In this document: piece after piece, positions 16,749 to 23,369 of the stretch
Layout: each line of letters opens with the position of its first letter
Numbering within the stretch: the first letter of the stretch is position 1
Assembly (NCBI GenBank): GCA_017482495.1
Contig: JAFUMU010000011.1
Location: forward strand, 1 to 37,143
DNA length: 37,143 nt
Source: Clostridia bacterium
GTDB lineage: Bacteria > Bacillota > Clostridia > Oscillospirales > CAG-272
Direction: 5' to 3'
Translations under genes and position numbers: made by a program
The notes under the pieces: model-generated
Databases searched by the model: none
What the model was told of the DNA's origin: nothing
What the model saw: only the letters and a program-made list of their open reading frames with translations

Positions 16749-18173
16749 ATGAAGAAATTTTTAGCAGCACTTCTTGCTGTAAGCTGTCTTATCAGCTTTA
16801 CAGTTGTATTTGCAGGTGCAGAGGAAGGCGATCCCGTAATGCCCGATCTTGATATCAACATGGAAGAGATACTTATTCAGTCGGCTTCTATGTCATATTT
16901 CGAGACAGCAGAGCTTTATAACGGATATTTTGCCAAGGGAGAATCACCCGATGTCAATGCAATTATTATGTTGACAGCAGCAGATATTGAGCTTTACTTT
17001 GAGGACTATCTTGTAAGCTATGATGAGGAATCGATGACAGGTGTATACAATATTCCCGCAGAGGAGTATGAAGAGGTTGTATTTACTTATCTTACAAGAA
17101 GCGATGCTGTAGTAACCGCTCTCAGAGCATCCGAATACTATAATGCAGAAGAGAATACCTATGAGATATCCACAGACGTTGAATATGATTTTGAAACAGA
17201 GCTCCCCACAGCTACACTTTACGGCTACGAGCTTCTTGAGGATGGCTCATACGCGGCATATTCAGCTATTATGGATATTGAATATGACGAGGAGACAGGC
17301 GATGTTATCCCCTATGTTCCAGCAGAAGACGATATAGAGGGAACAGACTTCGTATACATTTACAATATCTGGTCTGACGATGAGGCTGTATTTGATGCTG
17401 AATCCTTTGAAGATATTGCTATCAGCAGCGGTTATATTCCCGTGGCTGTAAGCGGATATGTAAAGAGCATTATAGACCTTGATGTTGAGGAATTTGTATC
17501 CACTGTTACATCCTTTGAAAAATTTGAGGGCGAGGCTCTTTATGAATCAGAGGATATGACTGCAGTATCCGATCAGATGACTCCCGAGATGGAAGCGCTT
17601 GTAGCACTTATCGTAGGCTCATTTGTAAGCTTTGAGCCTGATGCGTTTGAGGTAGGTGCTGTAGTTACTACAGAAAACGTTACCAAGGGTGAAGCATACG
17701 ATAAAGCTGCGGAGATCATGACAGAGATTTCCGACAACTTTATCGTATATGAGCTCACAGCTACAGTAAACGGAAGTGCAACTGAGCCTAAGGGAGAGGT
17801 CAAGGCAACATTTGCTATCCCTTCTGACTTCGGAAGCGATTTTAAGCTGTATCTCATTAATGATGACGGTACATTTGAGGAGCTTGAGTTTGATATAGAT
17901 TACGATTTTGGCACTGTATCCACAGCGCTTACAAAGATGGGTACTGTCATTATAGCTGAGCCTGTTCCCGCAGAGGAAGAGCCCGAGGACACAACAGCCC
18001 CCGAGACTACTACTCCTGAAACAACAGCTCCCGATTCTCCCGAAACAACAAAGCCTGCCGAAAAGCCTCAGAGCCCTCAGACAGGTGATAATGCAATGTT
18101 TGCTGTAGCGATAGCAATGATCGCACTTGCAGCATGCAGTGCTGTTGTTATCTACAGAAAAAAGGTAAATTAA
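16749..18173 (+). CDS. Secreted acidic protein with SPQTG cell-wall sorting signal
   Basis: The 474-residue protein has a signal peptide (MKKFLAALLAVSCLISFTVV, probable cleavage near FAGA-EE), a strongly acidic central region rich in Glu, Asp and Tyr with no recognisable domain, and a Thr/Pro/Glu spacer (about 415-440). It ends in SPQTGD (442-447), a hydrophobic helix and RKK, a complete sortase signal. SPQTG fits the (S/P)PXTG pattern known for Clostridioides difficile sortase B, and a class B sortase is encoded at 22009-22818. AGAAAGGAAAG precedes the start. It has its own strong promoter. The function of the ectodomain is unknown. Confidence 0.85.
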   Translation: MKKFLAALLAVSCLISFTVVFAGAEEGDPVMPDLDINMEEILIQSASMSYFETAELYNGYFAKGESPDVNAIIMLTAADIELYFEDYLVSYDEESMTGVYNIPAEEYEEVVFTYLTRSDAVVTALRASEYYNAEENTYEISTDVEYDFETELPTATLYGYELLEDGSYAAYSAIMDIEYDEETGDVIPYVPAEDDIEGTDFVYIYNIWSDDEAVFDAESFEDIAISSGYIPVAVSGYVKSIIDLDVEEFVSTVTSFEKFEGEALYESEDMTAVSDQMTPEMEALVALIVGSFVSFEPDAFEVGAVVTTENVTKGEAYDKAAEIMTEISDNFIVYELTATVNGSATEPKGEVKATFAIPSDFGSDFKLYLINDDGTFEELEFDIDYDFGTVSTALTKMGTVIIAEPVPAEEEPEDTTAPETTTPETTAPDSPETTKPAEKPQSPQTGDNAMFAVAIAMIALAACSAVVIYRKKVN

Positions 18174-18191
18174 ATTACTGTCTACCAAGAC

Positions 18192-18230
18192 AAAAGCAAG
18201 GGACACCCAATCGCGGTGTCCCTTGCTTTT
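18192..18230. terminator. Bidirectional terminator
   Basis: A perfect 16-bp stem (18192-18207 with 18215-18230, loop of 7) flanked by an A run and a T run lies between two convergent genes, so it can serve both. Confidence 0.88.
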
Positions 18231-18247
18231 GCCTTATAAAGTTATAT

Positions 18248-19465
18248 TTACTTAAGCTCTGTAATAACTCCCATAAACACAGGAAGCCCTGTGCCGTGAT
18301 CGATTATCATAAAAACAAACGGTCTGTTAAGTATCACTGACGGAGGGACCATTGCTGAGCCGGCATCAACACATACCATAGTAGATGCTGCTGCCTTTGT
18401 TCCGCTTTCATTCAGGGTGATGTGAGTTTTGTGGATGACCTTTCCCACATAAAGGTTTACATCTCCAGCGCTTCCCATACCGCTCAGGTCTGCTGCAATG
18501 GGGTCAAATGCATCCTTCATTCCCATATCAATAAGAGCGTCATTTAGCTCGGTCTTATAGTCTAAGGTGAATTTCGGTATCTGTACCTCAGTATAGGTAG
18601 TGATTTTGTTGTTTAGTATGGCTGTCAGTCTATCTCCGTCAAGAGTCTCTATATAATCGTATATGTCAACGTCTTCATTTGGAAGAAGTGCCGCAAAACC
18701 GTATTTTTCGCCTTTGTAGTTTTTTATGAATCCCGTGGCATTGGTGTCCCGAAGCAGTATTTCCTCCTTGGAGCTCATCATTTCAACATTTGACTTGCTC
18801 TGATCAAGGTTGGTAAATGTACCTTCGTGTACGCTGTATTTTTCATAAGGAGTCTCCCATTTTGCATCAAATGCTACGGCGTTTACAAGGCACATTGCGG
18901 AGTTTTTGTCAAACTCCATTTCCTTTATCATACCGTCGGTATTTTTTCTGACCCATTTGTTGAGCTGCTTTTGAGCATTATCATCAAATACAGTCTTAAA
19001 AATCTCTGCTCCGTAATAGTTTACAGTGTTTTGAAGGAATCCATTATCTACTTTTAGATATTCGTTGTCCTGAAACCACAGGGAATTTGCCATACGAAGC
19101 TCTCCTGAGCTTATGAGATCGGTATGCCACCACAAATAATATTGGTTGAGACGATCGGATGTAATTCCCTGCCACATAGCTTCCATTTCTGATTTAGTAT
19201 TTTCTCTTGCTCCGTTTACGGTCATTGCCAGTGCTGCGGAAACAGAAAGGGGAGAAATGTGGATATTTTCGTTTTTATTCCCTAAAGACACCTTTTTGAA
19301 AAGCTCTGCGGAAAAATCCATCTGAGATGATTTGAACTCGTTGTCAGCCGCTTTTGATTCAACATCCTCTGCTTTTATTTCTTTTGTGAGACTTACGGCG
19401 CTTGATGCGCATCCCGCAAGCAAGCATATAACCATAAATAAACACAACAGCTTAAGATTTTTCAT
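18248..19465 (-). CDS. Serpin (lipoprotein serine protease inhibitor)
   Basis: The 405-residue protein starts with a lipoprotein signal peptide (LLAGC, Cys19) and continues as a full serpin fold: NIHISPLSVSAALAMTVNGA, LVNAVAFDAKWETPYEK, the hinge ESGTKAAAST and the closing RPFVFMIIDHGTGLPVFMG. The hinge has small residues at P12-P9, as expected for an inhibitor able to insert its loop. Counting from the hinge, P1 falls in DAGSAM, giving Gly or Ala at the cleavage site, which suggests an elastase-like target; this is inference. GGAGG lies 6 bases before the ATG at 19465, inside the end of the upstream membrane gene (14-base overlap). It is third in a sigma factor operon. Confidence 0.95.
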   Translation of the reverse strand: MKNLKLLCLFMVICLLAGCASSAVSLTKEIKAEDVESKAADNEFKSSQMDFSAELFKKVSLGNKNENIHISPLSVSAALAMTVNGARENTKSEMEAMWQGITSDRLNQYYLWWHTDLISSGELRMANSLWFQDNEYLKVDNGFLQNTVNYYGAEIFKTVFDDNAQKQLNKWVRKNTDGMIKEMEFDKNSAMCLVNAVAFDAKWETPYEKYSVHEGTFTNLDQSKSNVEMMSSKEEILLRDTNATGFIKNYKGEKYGFAALLPNEDVDIYDYIETLDGDRLTAILNNKITTYTEVQIPKFTLDYKTELNDALIDMGMKDAFDPIAADLSGMGSAGDVNLYVGKVIHKTHITLNESGTKAAASTMVCVDAGSAMVPPSVILNRPFVFMIIDHGTGLPVFMGVITELK

Positions 19466-20000
19466 GGAATTCCTCCTTCCGTATCTCATCCATTAAGTTT
19501 TCTATCTCGTTCATATACCTGTCTCCGATCAAAAATTTCTGAGAGTCAAAACAGATATACACGCCGGACACTGTGTAGCTTTCGATGGCGCCGCTACTCA
19601 TGGTGAAGGTCACGGTATATCCCTCGCAGGCTATGTCATCATCAAGCACCTGGAGGTTGTTGTGCAGTGCGTTTGTTATTGCAGAGTAAAGGGAGGCGGC
19701 TGTAGTGCTGTTTTCCACAGTTAAGTCTTTGCCGTTATTTTGGTCAGTGTCGCTTATGACAGCCTTTACTGCGCTACTGATTGTGGCGCCGTCTGCCATT
19801 CCTATAATGTCATTTGCGTTCTCAGCTCCGTCGGCTATATTGCCTTGAGATATTGTTTTAAGCATATAGATCGCAACGAATGTACAGCAAATTATAAGCG
19901 GAATACAGGTGAGCAGTATCTTTCTCAAAGACCTCTGCCTTGATTTGACAATACTGCTTCGGCGGAGCACCTCTGCCTTAAAAGCTTCGTTTGTTCTCAT
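19452..20000 (-). CDS. Single-pass membrane protein, candidate anti-sigma factor
   Basis: The 182-residue protein has a short basic cytoplasmic N-terminus of about 27 residues (VLRRSSIVKSRQRSLRKI), one membrane helix (about 28-47) and an outer domain of about 135 residues. I do not recognise the family. Its place directly after a sigma factor, overlapping that gene by 23 bases, is the usual place of an anti-sigma factor, but the cytoplasmic part is shorter than a typical ZAS/RsgI-type domain. The ATG at 20000 was preferred over an upstream in-frame TTG; AAAGGAGG lies 12 bases before it. It overlaps the serpin start by 14 bases. Confidence 0.75.
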   Translation of the reverse strand: MRTNEAFKAEVLRRSSIVKSRQRSLRKILLTCIPLIICCTFVAIYMLKTISQGNIADGAENANDIIGMADGATISSAVKAVISDTDQNNGKDLTVENSTTAASLYSAITNALHNNLQVLDDDIACEGYTVTFTMSSGAIESYTVSGVYICFDSQKFLIGDRYMNEIENLMDEIRKEEFHEKS

Positions 20001-20544
20001 AAAATATCTGCCCCTCCTTTCCAAGATAGGTGCGAAGCATTGCCTTTGAACGGTACAGAAGATTGTCGATATGCTTACTTGTCTTTTTCAAAACGCGTCC
20101 GGCCTCCGCATAGGACAGTCCTTCAAGGTATACCAGATGAACTACTGCACGCATATCCTCCGGAAGCTTGTTAAGCGCTGAATGGAGCGCGCGCATCTCT
20201 TCGTCCCTCAGGTACATATTCTCAGGATCAAAGCTGTCGTCAGCTCGCTCAGCTTGGCTGAGTGATGTGAATTCTATCCGTTTTCTGCGTCTGATATGGT
20301 CGATGGCGCGGCTTCTGCCAAGCATAAAGAGATATGTTTTAAGAGATGCTTTGAAATTGTAGCGCCTCGGGTGTGTCAGAACATAGCAAAAAACATCAAT
20401 GGCAATGTCCTCTGCGGTCCACATATCGCAAACATACCTATTTATGAAAAAAGTAAGCGGTATCCTGTATACTTCCATTATTTCGTCAAAGGCACCTTCG
20501 TCACCGTCAAGGAAACGGCGGTAGCTACTTGCACCGTTATCCAT
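19978..20544 (-). CDS. ECF-like RNA polymerase sigma factor
   Basis: The 188-residue protein has region 2 (DEGAFDEIMEVYRIPLTFFI, with AEDIAIDVFCYVL and LGRSRAIDHIRRRKR for -10 recognition) and region 4 (LNKLPEDMRAVVHLVYLEGL followed by the SYAEAGRVLKKTSKHIDNLL helix pair). No region 1 or 3 is present, as in extracytoplasmic-function sigma factors. The start at 20544 (MDNGASSYRRFL) fits the family N-terminus; AGGA is upstream at a loose distance. The next two genes overlap it, so it is made with a membrane protein and a serpin. A divergent membrane protein gene at 20798 may be a target. Confidence 0.92.
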   Translation of the reverse strand: MDNGASSYRRFLDGDEGAFDEIMEVYRIPLTFFINRYVCDMWTAEDIAIDVFCYVLTHPRRYNFKASLKTYLFMLGRSRAIDHIRRRKRIEFTSLSQAERADDSFDPENMYLRDEEMRALHSALNKLPEDMRAVVHLVYLEGLSYAEAGRVLKKTSKHIDNLLYRSKAMLRTYLGKEGQIFYENKRSF

Positions 20545-20797
20545 AGTAATATCCTGTGCCTTTCTTTGTATTTCACTTATTATACGTATGAAAACAGAAT
20601 TCTCCTTATATTTCTGAAAATATTTTACCACATTTTTTCTTTTGTGAAAATACCAACCTTTTTTCCTGTATTGTTACTGTATTTACGAAGGGTCGATTAA
20701 ACCATTTGTTGAATAAAACTCTCTGTTTGAGTGCTGTAAACGAGAATCGTGATGCGATATCATATAGTTGCAGGCATCAAAGAAAGGAAGGAACATT

Positions 20798-21250
20798 ATG
20801 GAGAAGAAAAAATTTGAAGTAACGAGAGGGAAAATAATCGCAGCGGTTGTGATATTGGTCGCTATCATTTGTGCTGTCTACTTTTTTATGCCGAGAAATG
20901 CGGGCAGTATTGCAGGTTGCAATGATAACATTACAGCAATATCCATTTCTGATTTCAGAGGGGGATATAATGATACTGCAAATGAGTTTATAAAGCTTGA
21001 GGGCGAGGCGGCAGATCAGTTTTTGGAAAAACTGAATTCTACGAAGGTGTTTATAAGCCCAATACATACTAAGCTGGGTGAGGGTGGAGCTGTAACCGTT
21101 TCAAAATATATCACATTCGATATAGAGGGAGGAAAAAGGCCGCACAGTATCTACGTGTTTACAGATAAGATACTTATTATTGACGGCAGACAGTACACTG
21201 TATACGGTAGCTCCTTTACAAGCTATTTTCTTGAAATCGTGAACGGCTGA
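20798..21250 (+). CDS. Small membrane-anchored protein of unknown function
   Basis: The 150-residue protein has a basic N-terminus (EKKKFEVTRGK), one membrane segment (IIAAVVILVAIICAVYFFM, about 13-31) and an extracytoplasmic domain of about 115 residues without recognisable motifs. GGAAGG lies 8 bases before the ATG. It is divergent from the sigma-factor operon with about 250 bases between them and may belong to the same regulon. I saw no clear sigma-A promoter upstream, which would fit use of an alternative sigma factor. Confidence 0.7.
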   Translation: MEKKKFEVTRGKIIAAVVILVAIICAVYFFMPRNAGSIAGCNDNITAISISDFRGGYNDTANEFIKLEGEAADQFLEKLNSTKVFISPIHTKLGEGGAVTVSKYITFDIEGGKRPHSIYVFTDKILIIDGRQYTVYGSSFTSYFLEIVNG

Positions 21251-21394
21251 GCTTGGATGCTTTTTTATGAGAGGACCTTCCCTCCAAAGGGCCTTTCAGT
21301 CTTTTTCAATCCTTTTTGGATAAATGGTAATTTAAGCTTTGAAAAAATAAAGGACCCGTTTCAGCCGTAATGTTGGGCTTAACCTGTACGAAGC

Positions 21395-21416
21395 GGCGGG
21401 ATGTGTTCATCCCGCC
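21395..21416. repeat. GGCGGGATG hairpin in a gene-free stretch
   Basis: A perfect 9-bp stem (GGCGGGATG / CATCCCGCC, loop TGTT). It is the only strong structure in the 299 bases between 21251 and 21549, apart from the tRNA promoter; no T tract follows. It looks like a small dispersed palindrome rather than a terminator. Confidence 0.6.
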
Positions 21417-21502
21417 CTACAGGGCAGGTTGATATGTTAGACTTCTGACCTGAGGTGAAGATTGGGCAAGGTAAAATGCGTTGTGTGGGAGTGGATATCG
21501 TA

Positions 21503-21531
21503 TTGACAAATCCGAAAGTTTGTGATAAAAT
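21503..21531 (+). promoter_or_regulatory. Promoter of tRNA-Thr
   Basis: TTGACA (21503-21508), 17 bases, TAAAAT (21526-21531), 18 bases before the tRNA. Confidence 0.85.
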
Positions 21532-21549
21532 AACCGACAGTGAATATTT

Positions 21550-21624
21550 GCTGGTGTAGCACAGGGGTAGTGCAGCTGATTCGTAATCAGCAGGTCAGGG
21601 GTTCAAATCCCCTCACCAGCTCCA
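21550..21624 (+). tRNA. tRNA-Thr (anticodon CGT)
   Basis: A full cloverleaf is visible: acceptor GCTGGTG/CACCAGC, D stem GCAC/GTGC, anticodon stem GCTGA/TCAGC with loop TTCGTAA (anticodon CGT, reading ACG), T stem AGGGG/CCCCT with loop TTCAAAT, discriminator T and an encoded CCA. It is a single tRNA unit with its own promoter and terminator. Confidence 0.95.
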
Positions 21625-21625
21625 G

Positions 21626-21666
21626 AAAAGAACCCACATTTGTCTACGACAAGTGTGGGTTCTTTT
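21626..21666 (+). terminator. Terminator of tRNA-Thr
   Basis: Two 19-base arms (21626-21644, 21648-21666) pair at 18 positions with a 3-base loop and end in TTCTTTT, starting 2 bases after the tRNA. Confidence 0.85.
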
Positions 21667-21671
21667 CAACT

Positions 21672-21827
21672 AAATCCGTCCTATCGGACGGGATAAATCC
21701 CGCTTTCGTGGGATGAAATCACTTCGTGATGAAATCCGACTTCGTCGGGAGATAAGGACGGATTTAATTTCATCTGCGAAGCAGATTTCATCCGAGCGGA
21801 GTGAGGATTTCATCGCGCTTGCGCGAT
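21672..21827. repeat. Array of hairpins downstream of the tRNA (element D)
   Basis: AAATCCGTCC (21672-21681) pairs with GGACGGATTT (21756-21765) and encloses three small hairpins (ATCCCGC..GTGGGAT, ATCACttcGTGAT, ATCCGACttcGTCGG) joined by GAA. Three more follow (ATCTGCgaaGCAGAT, ATCC..GGAT, ATCGCGCttGCGCGAT), now joined by TTC, so the array changes strand polarity in its middle. Such arrays are dispersed palindromic repeats in gut Clostridia in my recollection. No coding sequence is present. Confidence 0.75.
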
Positions 21828-21831
21828 TTCA

Positions 21832-21860
21832 TTGAAAAGTTTGCATATGTGTGGTACAAT
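21832..21860 (+). promoter_or_regulatory. Promoter upstream of a tiny ORF
   Basis: TTGAAA (21832-21837), 17 bases, TACAAT (21855-21860), directly after the hairpin array and 21 bases before an ATG with a GAGGTGAT ribosome site. Confidence 0.6.
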
Positions 21861-21881
21861 CGGAGTAAATGAGGTGATAGT

Positions 21882-21944
21882 ATGGCTAAAACAACCTTGC
21901 TGATATGTCAACAGAATTTGCGGTTCAATTGTAAAACTTGTTGA
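21882..21944 (+). CDS. 20-residue ORF: microprotein, leader or remnant
   Basis: ATG at 21882 has a good ribosome site (GAGGTGATAGT) and a good promoter, but the frame stops after 20 residues (MAKTTLLICQQNLRFNCKTC). I do not recognise it. It may be the 5' end of a decayed mobile-element gene whose body is gone, a short leader peptide, or a real microprotein with two Cys near the end. A terminator-like hairpin at 21961-22006 follows. Confidence 0.35.
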   Translation: MAKTTLLICQQNLRFNCKTC

Positions 21945-21960
21945 TGATGTAACTGCACCG

Positions 21961-22006
21961 AAAAGCTCCCTGTCTTTTGCCGTCTGACAAGGGACAGGGA
22001 GCTTTT
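21961..22006 (-). terminator. Terminator after the sortase gene
   Basis: AAAAGCTCCCTGTC (21961-21974) pairs with GACAGGGAGCTTTT (21993-22006), starting 2 bases after the sortase stop on the minus strand. The plus strand has five T after the stem, so it can also end the transcript from 21860. Confidence 0.8.
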
Positions 22007-22008
22007 TG

Positions 22009-22818
22009 TTATTCGGTAATGGTTTCCACGAGACGTGCCACAACGATATAGCGAATATCCTTATTCGCTCCGTAACCGCCACTGTAACAGGTGGAGAAGA
22101 TAAGCAGCTTATCGTCAGGTGTTACTTCAACGTCGGGAGCGAACACTCCTTCAGGTCCGTCAAAGCTCTTGATCCTGTTTAAAAATTTGTTGTAGCTTTC
22201 AGGATCGGAAAAATCATAATTCCACGGTATATGCTCGTTATCATAGCGCACTGATGCATAAAATTCGTAGTGCAGCTCCTTTTCTTCGTGATATACCGTT
22301 ATATTCTTATATTTTTCGTAGTTGTCCTTATTGTACATTTCCTGCAGTCCGCCGAAAAACTCATAGTGACCCGTATATCCCACATAATGTCCGTAAAGAA
22401 CTGTTACAGGGTCCTCAAAATCAGTTCTGTTATAGATATGCTCTGTGATGATACATCCTCTGTCATCTTTTTCTCCCTCCGGAGTCAGTCGGTCGTAAAA
22501 TCCATCATCGGTGGGATGCTGAACGATGGGATAATCTATGTATGAGTTTTCTACGTGCAGCCATCCGTGGATATGAGGTGCAGTTTTTCTCATCTCTGCA
22601 AAGTCCTTGGGACTTACATAGGGAGGCTTTGTTTCCGCGTCCTCTGCCGTAGTTACCTCTGCTTCGGTACCGGTCGTTACTGCCTCGGTGCCGTGAAGTA
22701 TTGCAGTGGTATCGCCGTCTCCCTGTTCTGCGGGCATAGTTCTCGCAAGAACCATGACTCCTGCTACGCAGGCGACAGCACACACCAATGCAGTTATTAT
22801 TACAATGTTTCTTTTCAA
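22009..22818 (-). CDS. srtB: Class B sortase
   Basis: The 269-residue transpeptidase joins surface proteins to peptidoglycan at the outer face of the membrane. It has an N-terminal membrane anchor (about 4-25), a Thr/Glu-rich stalk, then the class B core: NSYIDYPIVQ (91-100), catalytic His144 (LYGHY), Cys244 (FSTCYSGG) and Arg256 (DIRYIVVARL). The start is TTG at 22818, 7 bases after a strong GGAGG. It stands alone, not next to a pilin or substrate gene. The SPQTG protein at 16749-18173 is a plausible substrate. Confidence 0.93.
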   Translation of the reverse strand: MKRNIVIITALVCAVACVAGVMVLARTMPAEQGDGDTTAILHGTEAVTTGTEAEVTTAEDAETKPPYVSPKDFAEMRKTAPHIHGWLHVENSYIDYPIVQHPTDDGFYDRLTPEGEKDDRGCIITEHIYNRTDFEDPVTVLYGHYVGYTGHYEFFGGLQEMYNKDNYEKYKNITVYHEEKELHYEFYASVRYDNEHIPWNYDFSDPESYNKFLNRIKSFDGPEGVFAPDVEVTPDDKLLIFSTCYSGGYGANKDIRYIVVARLVETITE

Positions 22819-22890
22819 TTTTGATCCTCCATAAGTTATTCTTACTTTACACAGTTGATCAAATTAATAATGCACAAATCTATTCATTTT

Positions 22891-22918
22891 ATTATAACAC
22901 ACAAATTTATATTTGCAA
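22891..22918 (-). promoter_or_regulatory. Promoter of the sortase gene
   Basis: On the minus strand TTGCAA (22913-22918), 16 bases, TATAAT (22891-22896). It gives a leader of about 65 bases. Confidence 0.6.
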
Positions 22919-22959
22919 CTTATGTATTGTAAAATTAATGTTACCATTAAAATAATTTG

Positions 22960-22974
22960 TGTGACTTTGTCACA
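22960..22974. promoter_or_regulatory. TGTGAC-TTT-GTCACA palindrome upstream of rubredoxin
   Basis: A perfect 6+6 dyad with a 3-base centre lies 20 bases upstream of the TATAAT box (22995-23000) of the rubredoxin gene, where no good -35 box exists. It resembles sites of CRP/FNR or Rex families but with different spacing. An activator site is a reasonable guess. Confidence 0.45.
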
Positions 22975-23038
22975 GATTATTTAAAAATATGTGTTATAAT
23001 ATAACCATAAATTAAATAACTCAAAGGAGAATATAACA

Positions 23039-23194
23039 ATGAAATATGTTTGCGATGTATGCGGATGGGAATATGATGAGGAGCTCGGAGCTCCTGAGCA
23101 CGGTATTGAGCCCGGCACAAAGTTTGAGGATCTGCCCGATGATTTTGAGTGTCCTCTCTGCGGTGTTGGTAAGGACAACTTTAGTAACTTATAA
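23039..23194 (+). CDS. Rubredoxin
   Basis: The 51-residue protein is a complete rubredoxin: CDVCGWEYD and CPLCG supply the four Cys for one iron atom, and the [18 protein letters not shown] block is typical. Rubredoxins shuttle electrons, in anaerobes often to oxygen- or peroxide-reducing enzymes. It was not in a larger frame and is read from ATG at 23039 with AAAGGAGA upstream. TATAAT lies at 22995-23000. It is a single-gene unit with a strong terminator; no rubrerythrin or flavodiiron partner is next to it. Confidence 0.97.
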   Translation: MKYVCDVCGWEYDEELGAPEHGIEPGTKFEDLPDDFECPLCGVGKDNFSNL

Positions 23195-23205
23195 TTTGGG
23201 TATGT

Positions 23206-23250
23206 AGTTTCGGGAGAGACCTTTAAAAAAGGTCTCTCCCGAAACTTTTT
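23206..23250 (+). terminator. Terminator after rubredoxin
   Basis: A stem of at least 16 bp (AGTTTCGGGAGAGACC with its inverse) closes over an A/T loop and is followed by five T, 11 bases after the stop. Confidence 0.9.
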
Positions 23251-23301
23251 GTAAAAGCTAATACCGGGAATTCACAGTCAAATTATAATTTACTGTTTTT
23301 C

Positions 23302-23330
23302 TTGATTTTCCACTCTCGGTATGATATATT
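23302..23330 (+). promoter_or_regulatory. Promoter of the glycoside phosphorylase
   Basis: TTGATT (23302-23307), 17 bases, TATATT (23325-23330). A second -10-like TATAAT directly follows at 23331-23336. Confidence 0.6.
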
Positions 23331-23369
23331 TATAATAGAAAATTATTACTCTTAATAATGGAGGACATT

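Noticed and set aside
20001..20024. TTG start of the membrane protein upstream of 20000
   Set aside because: The TTG overlaps the AAAGGAGG ribosome site that serves the ATG at 20000.
20545..20797. ECF-type autoregulated promoters between the sigma gene and 20798
   Set aside because: AGTAAC and TGTAAAC stretches are present but no shared -10 at a fixed distance could be found by eye.
21672..21827. CRISPR array
   Set aside because: The units are hairpins of different sequence with 3-base joints, not identical repeats with spacers, and no cas gene is near.
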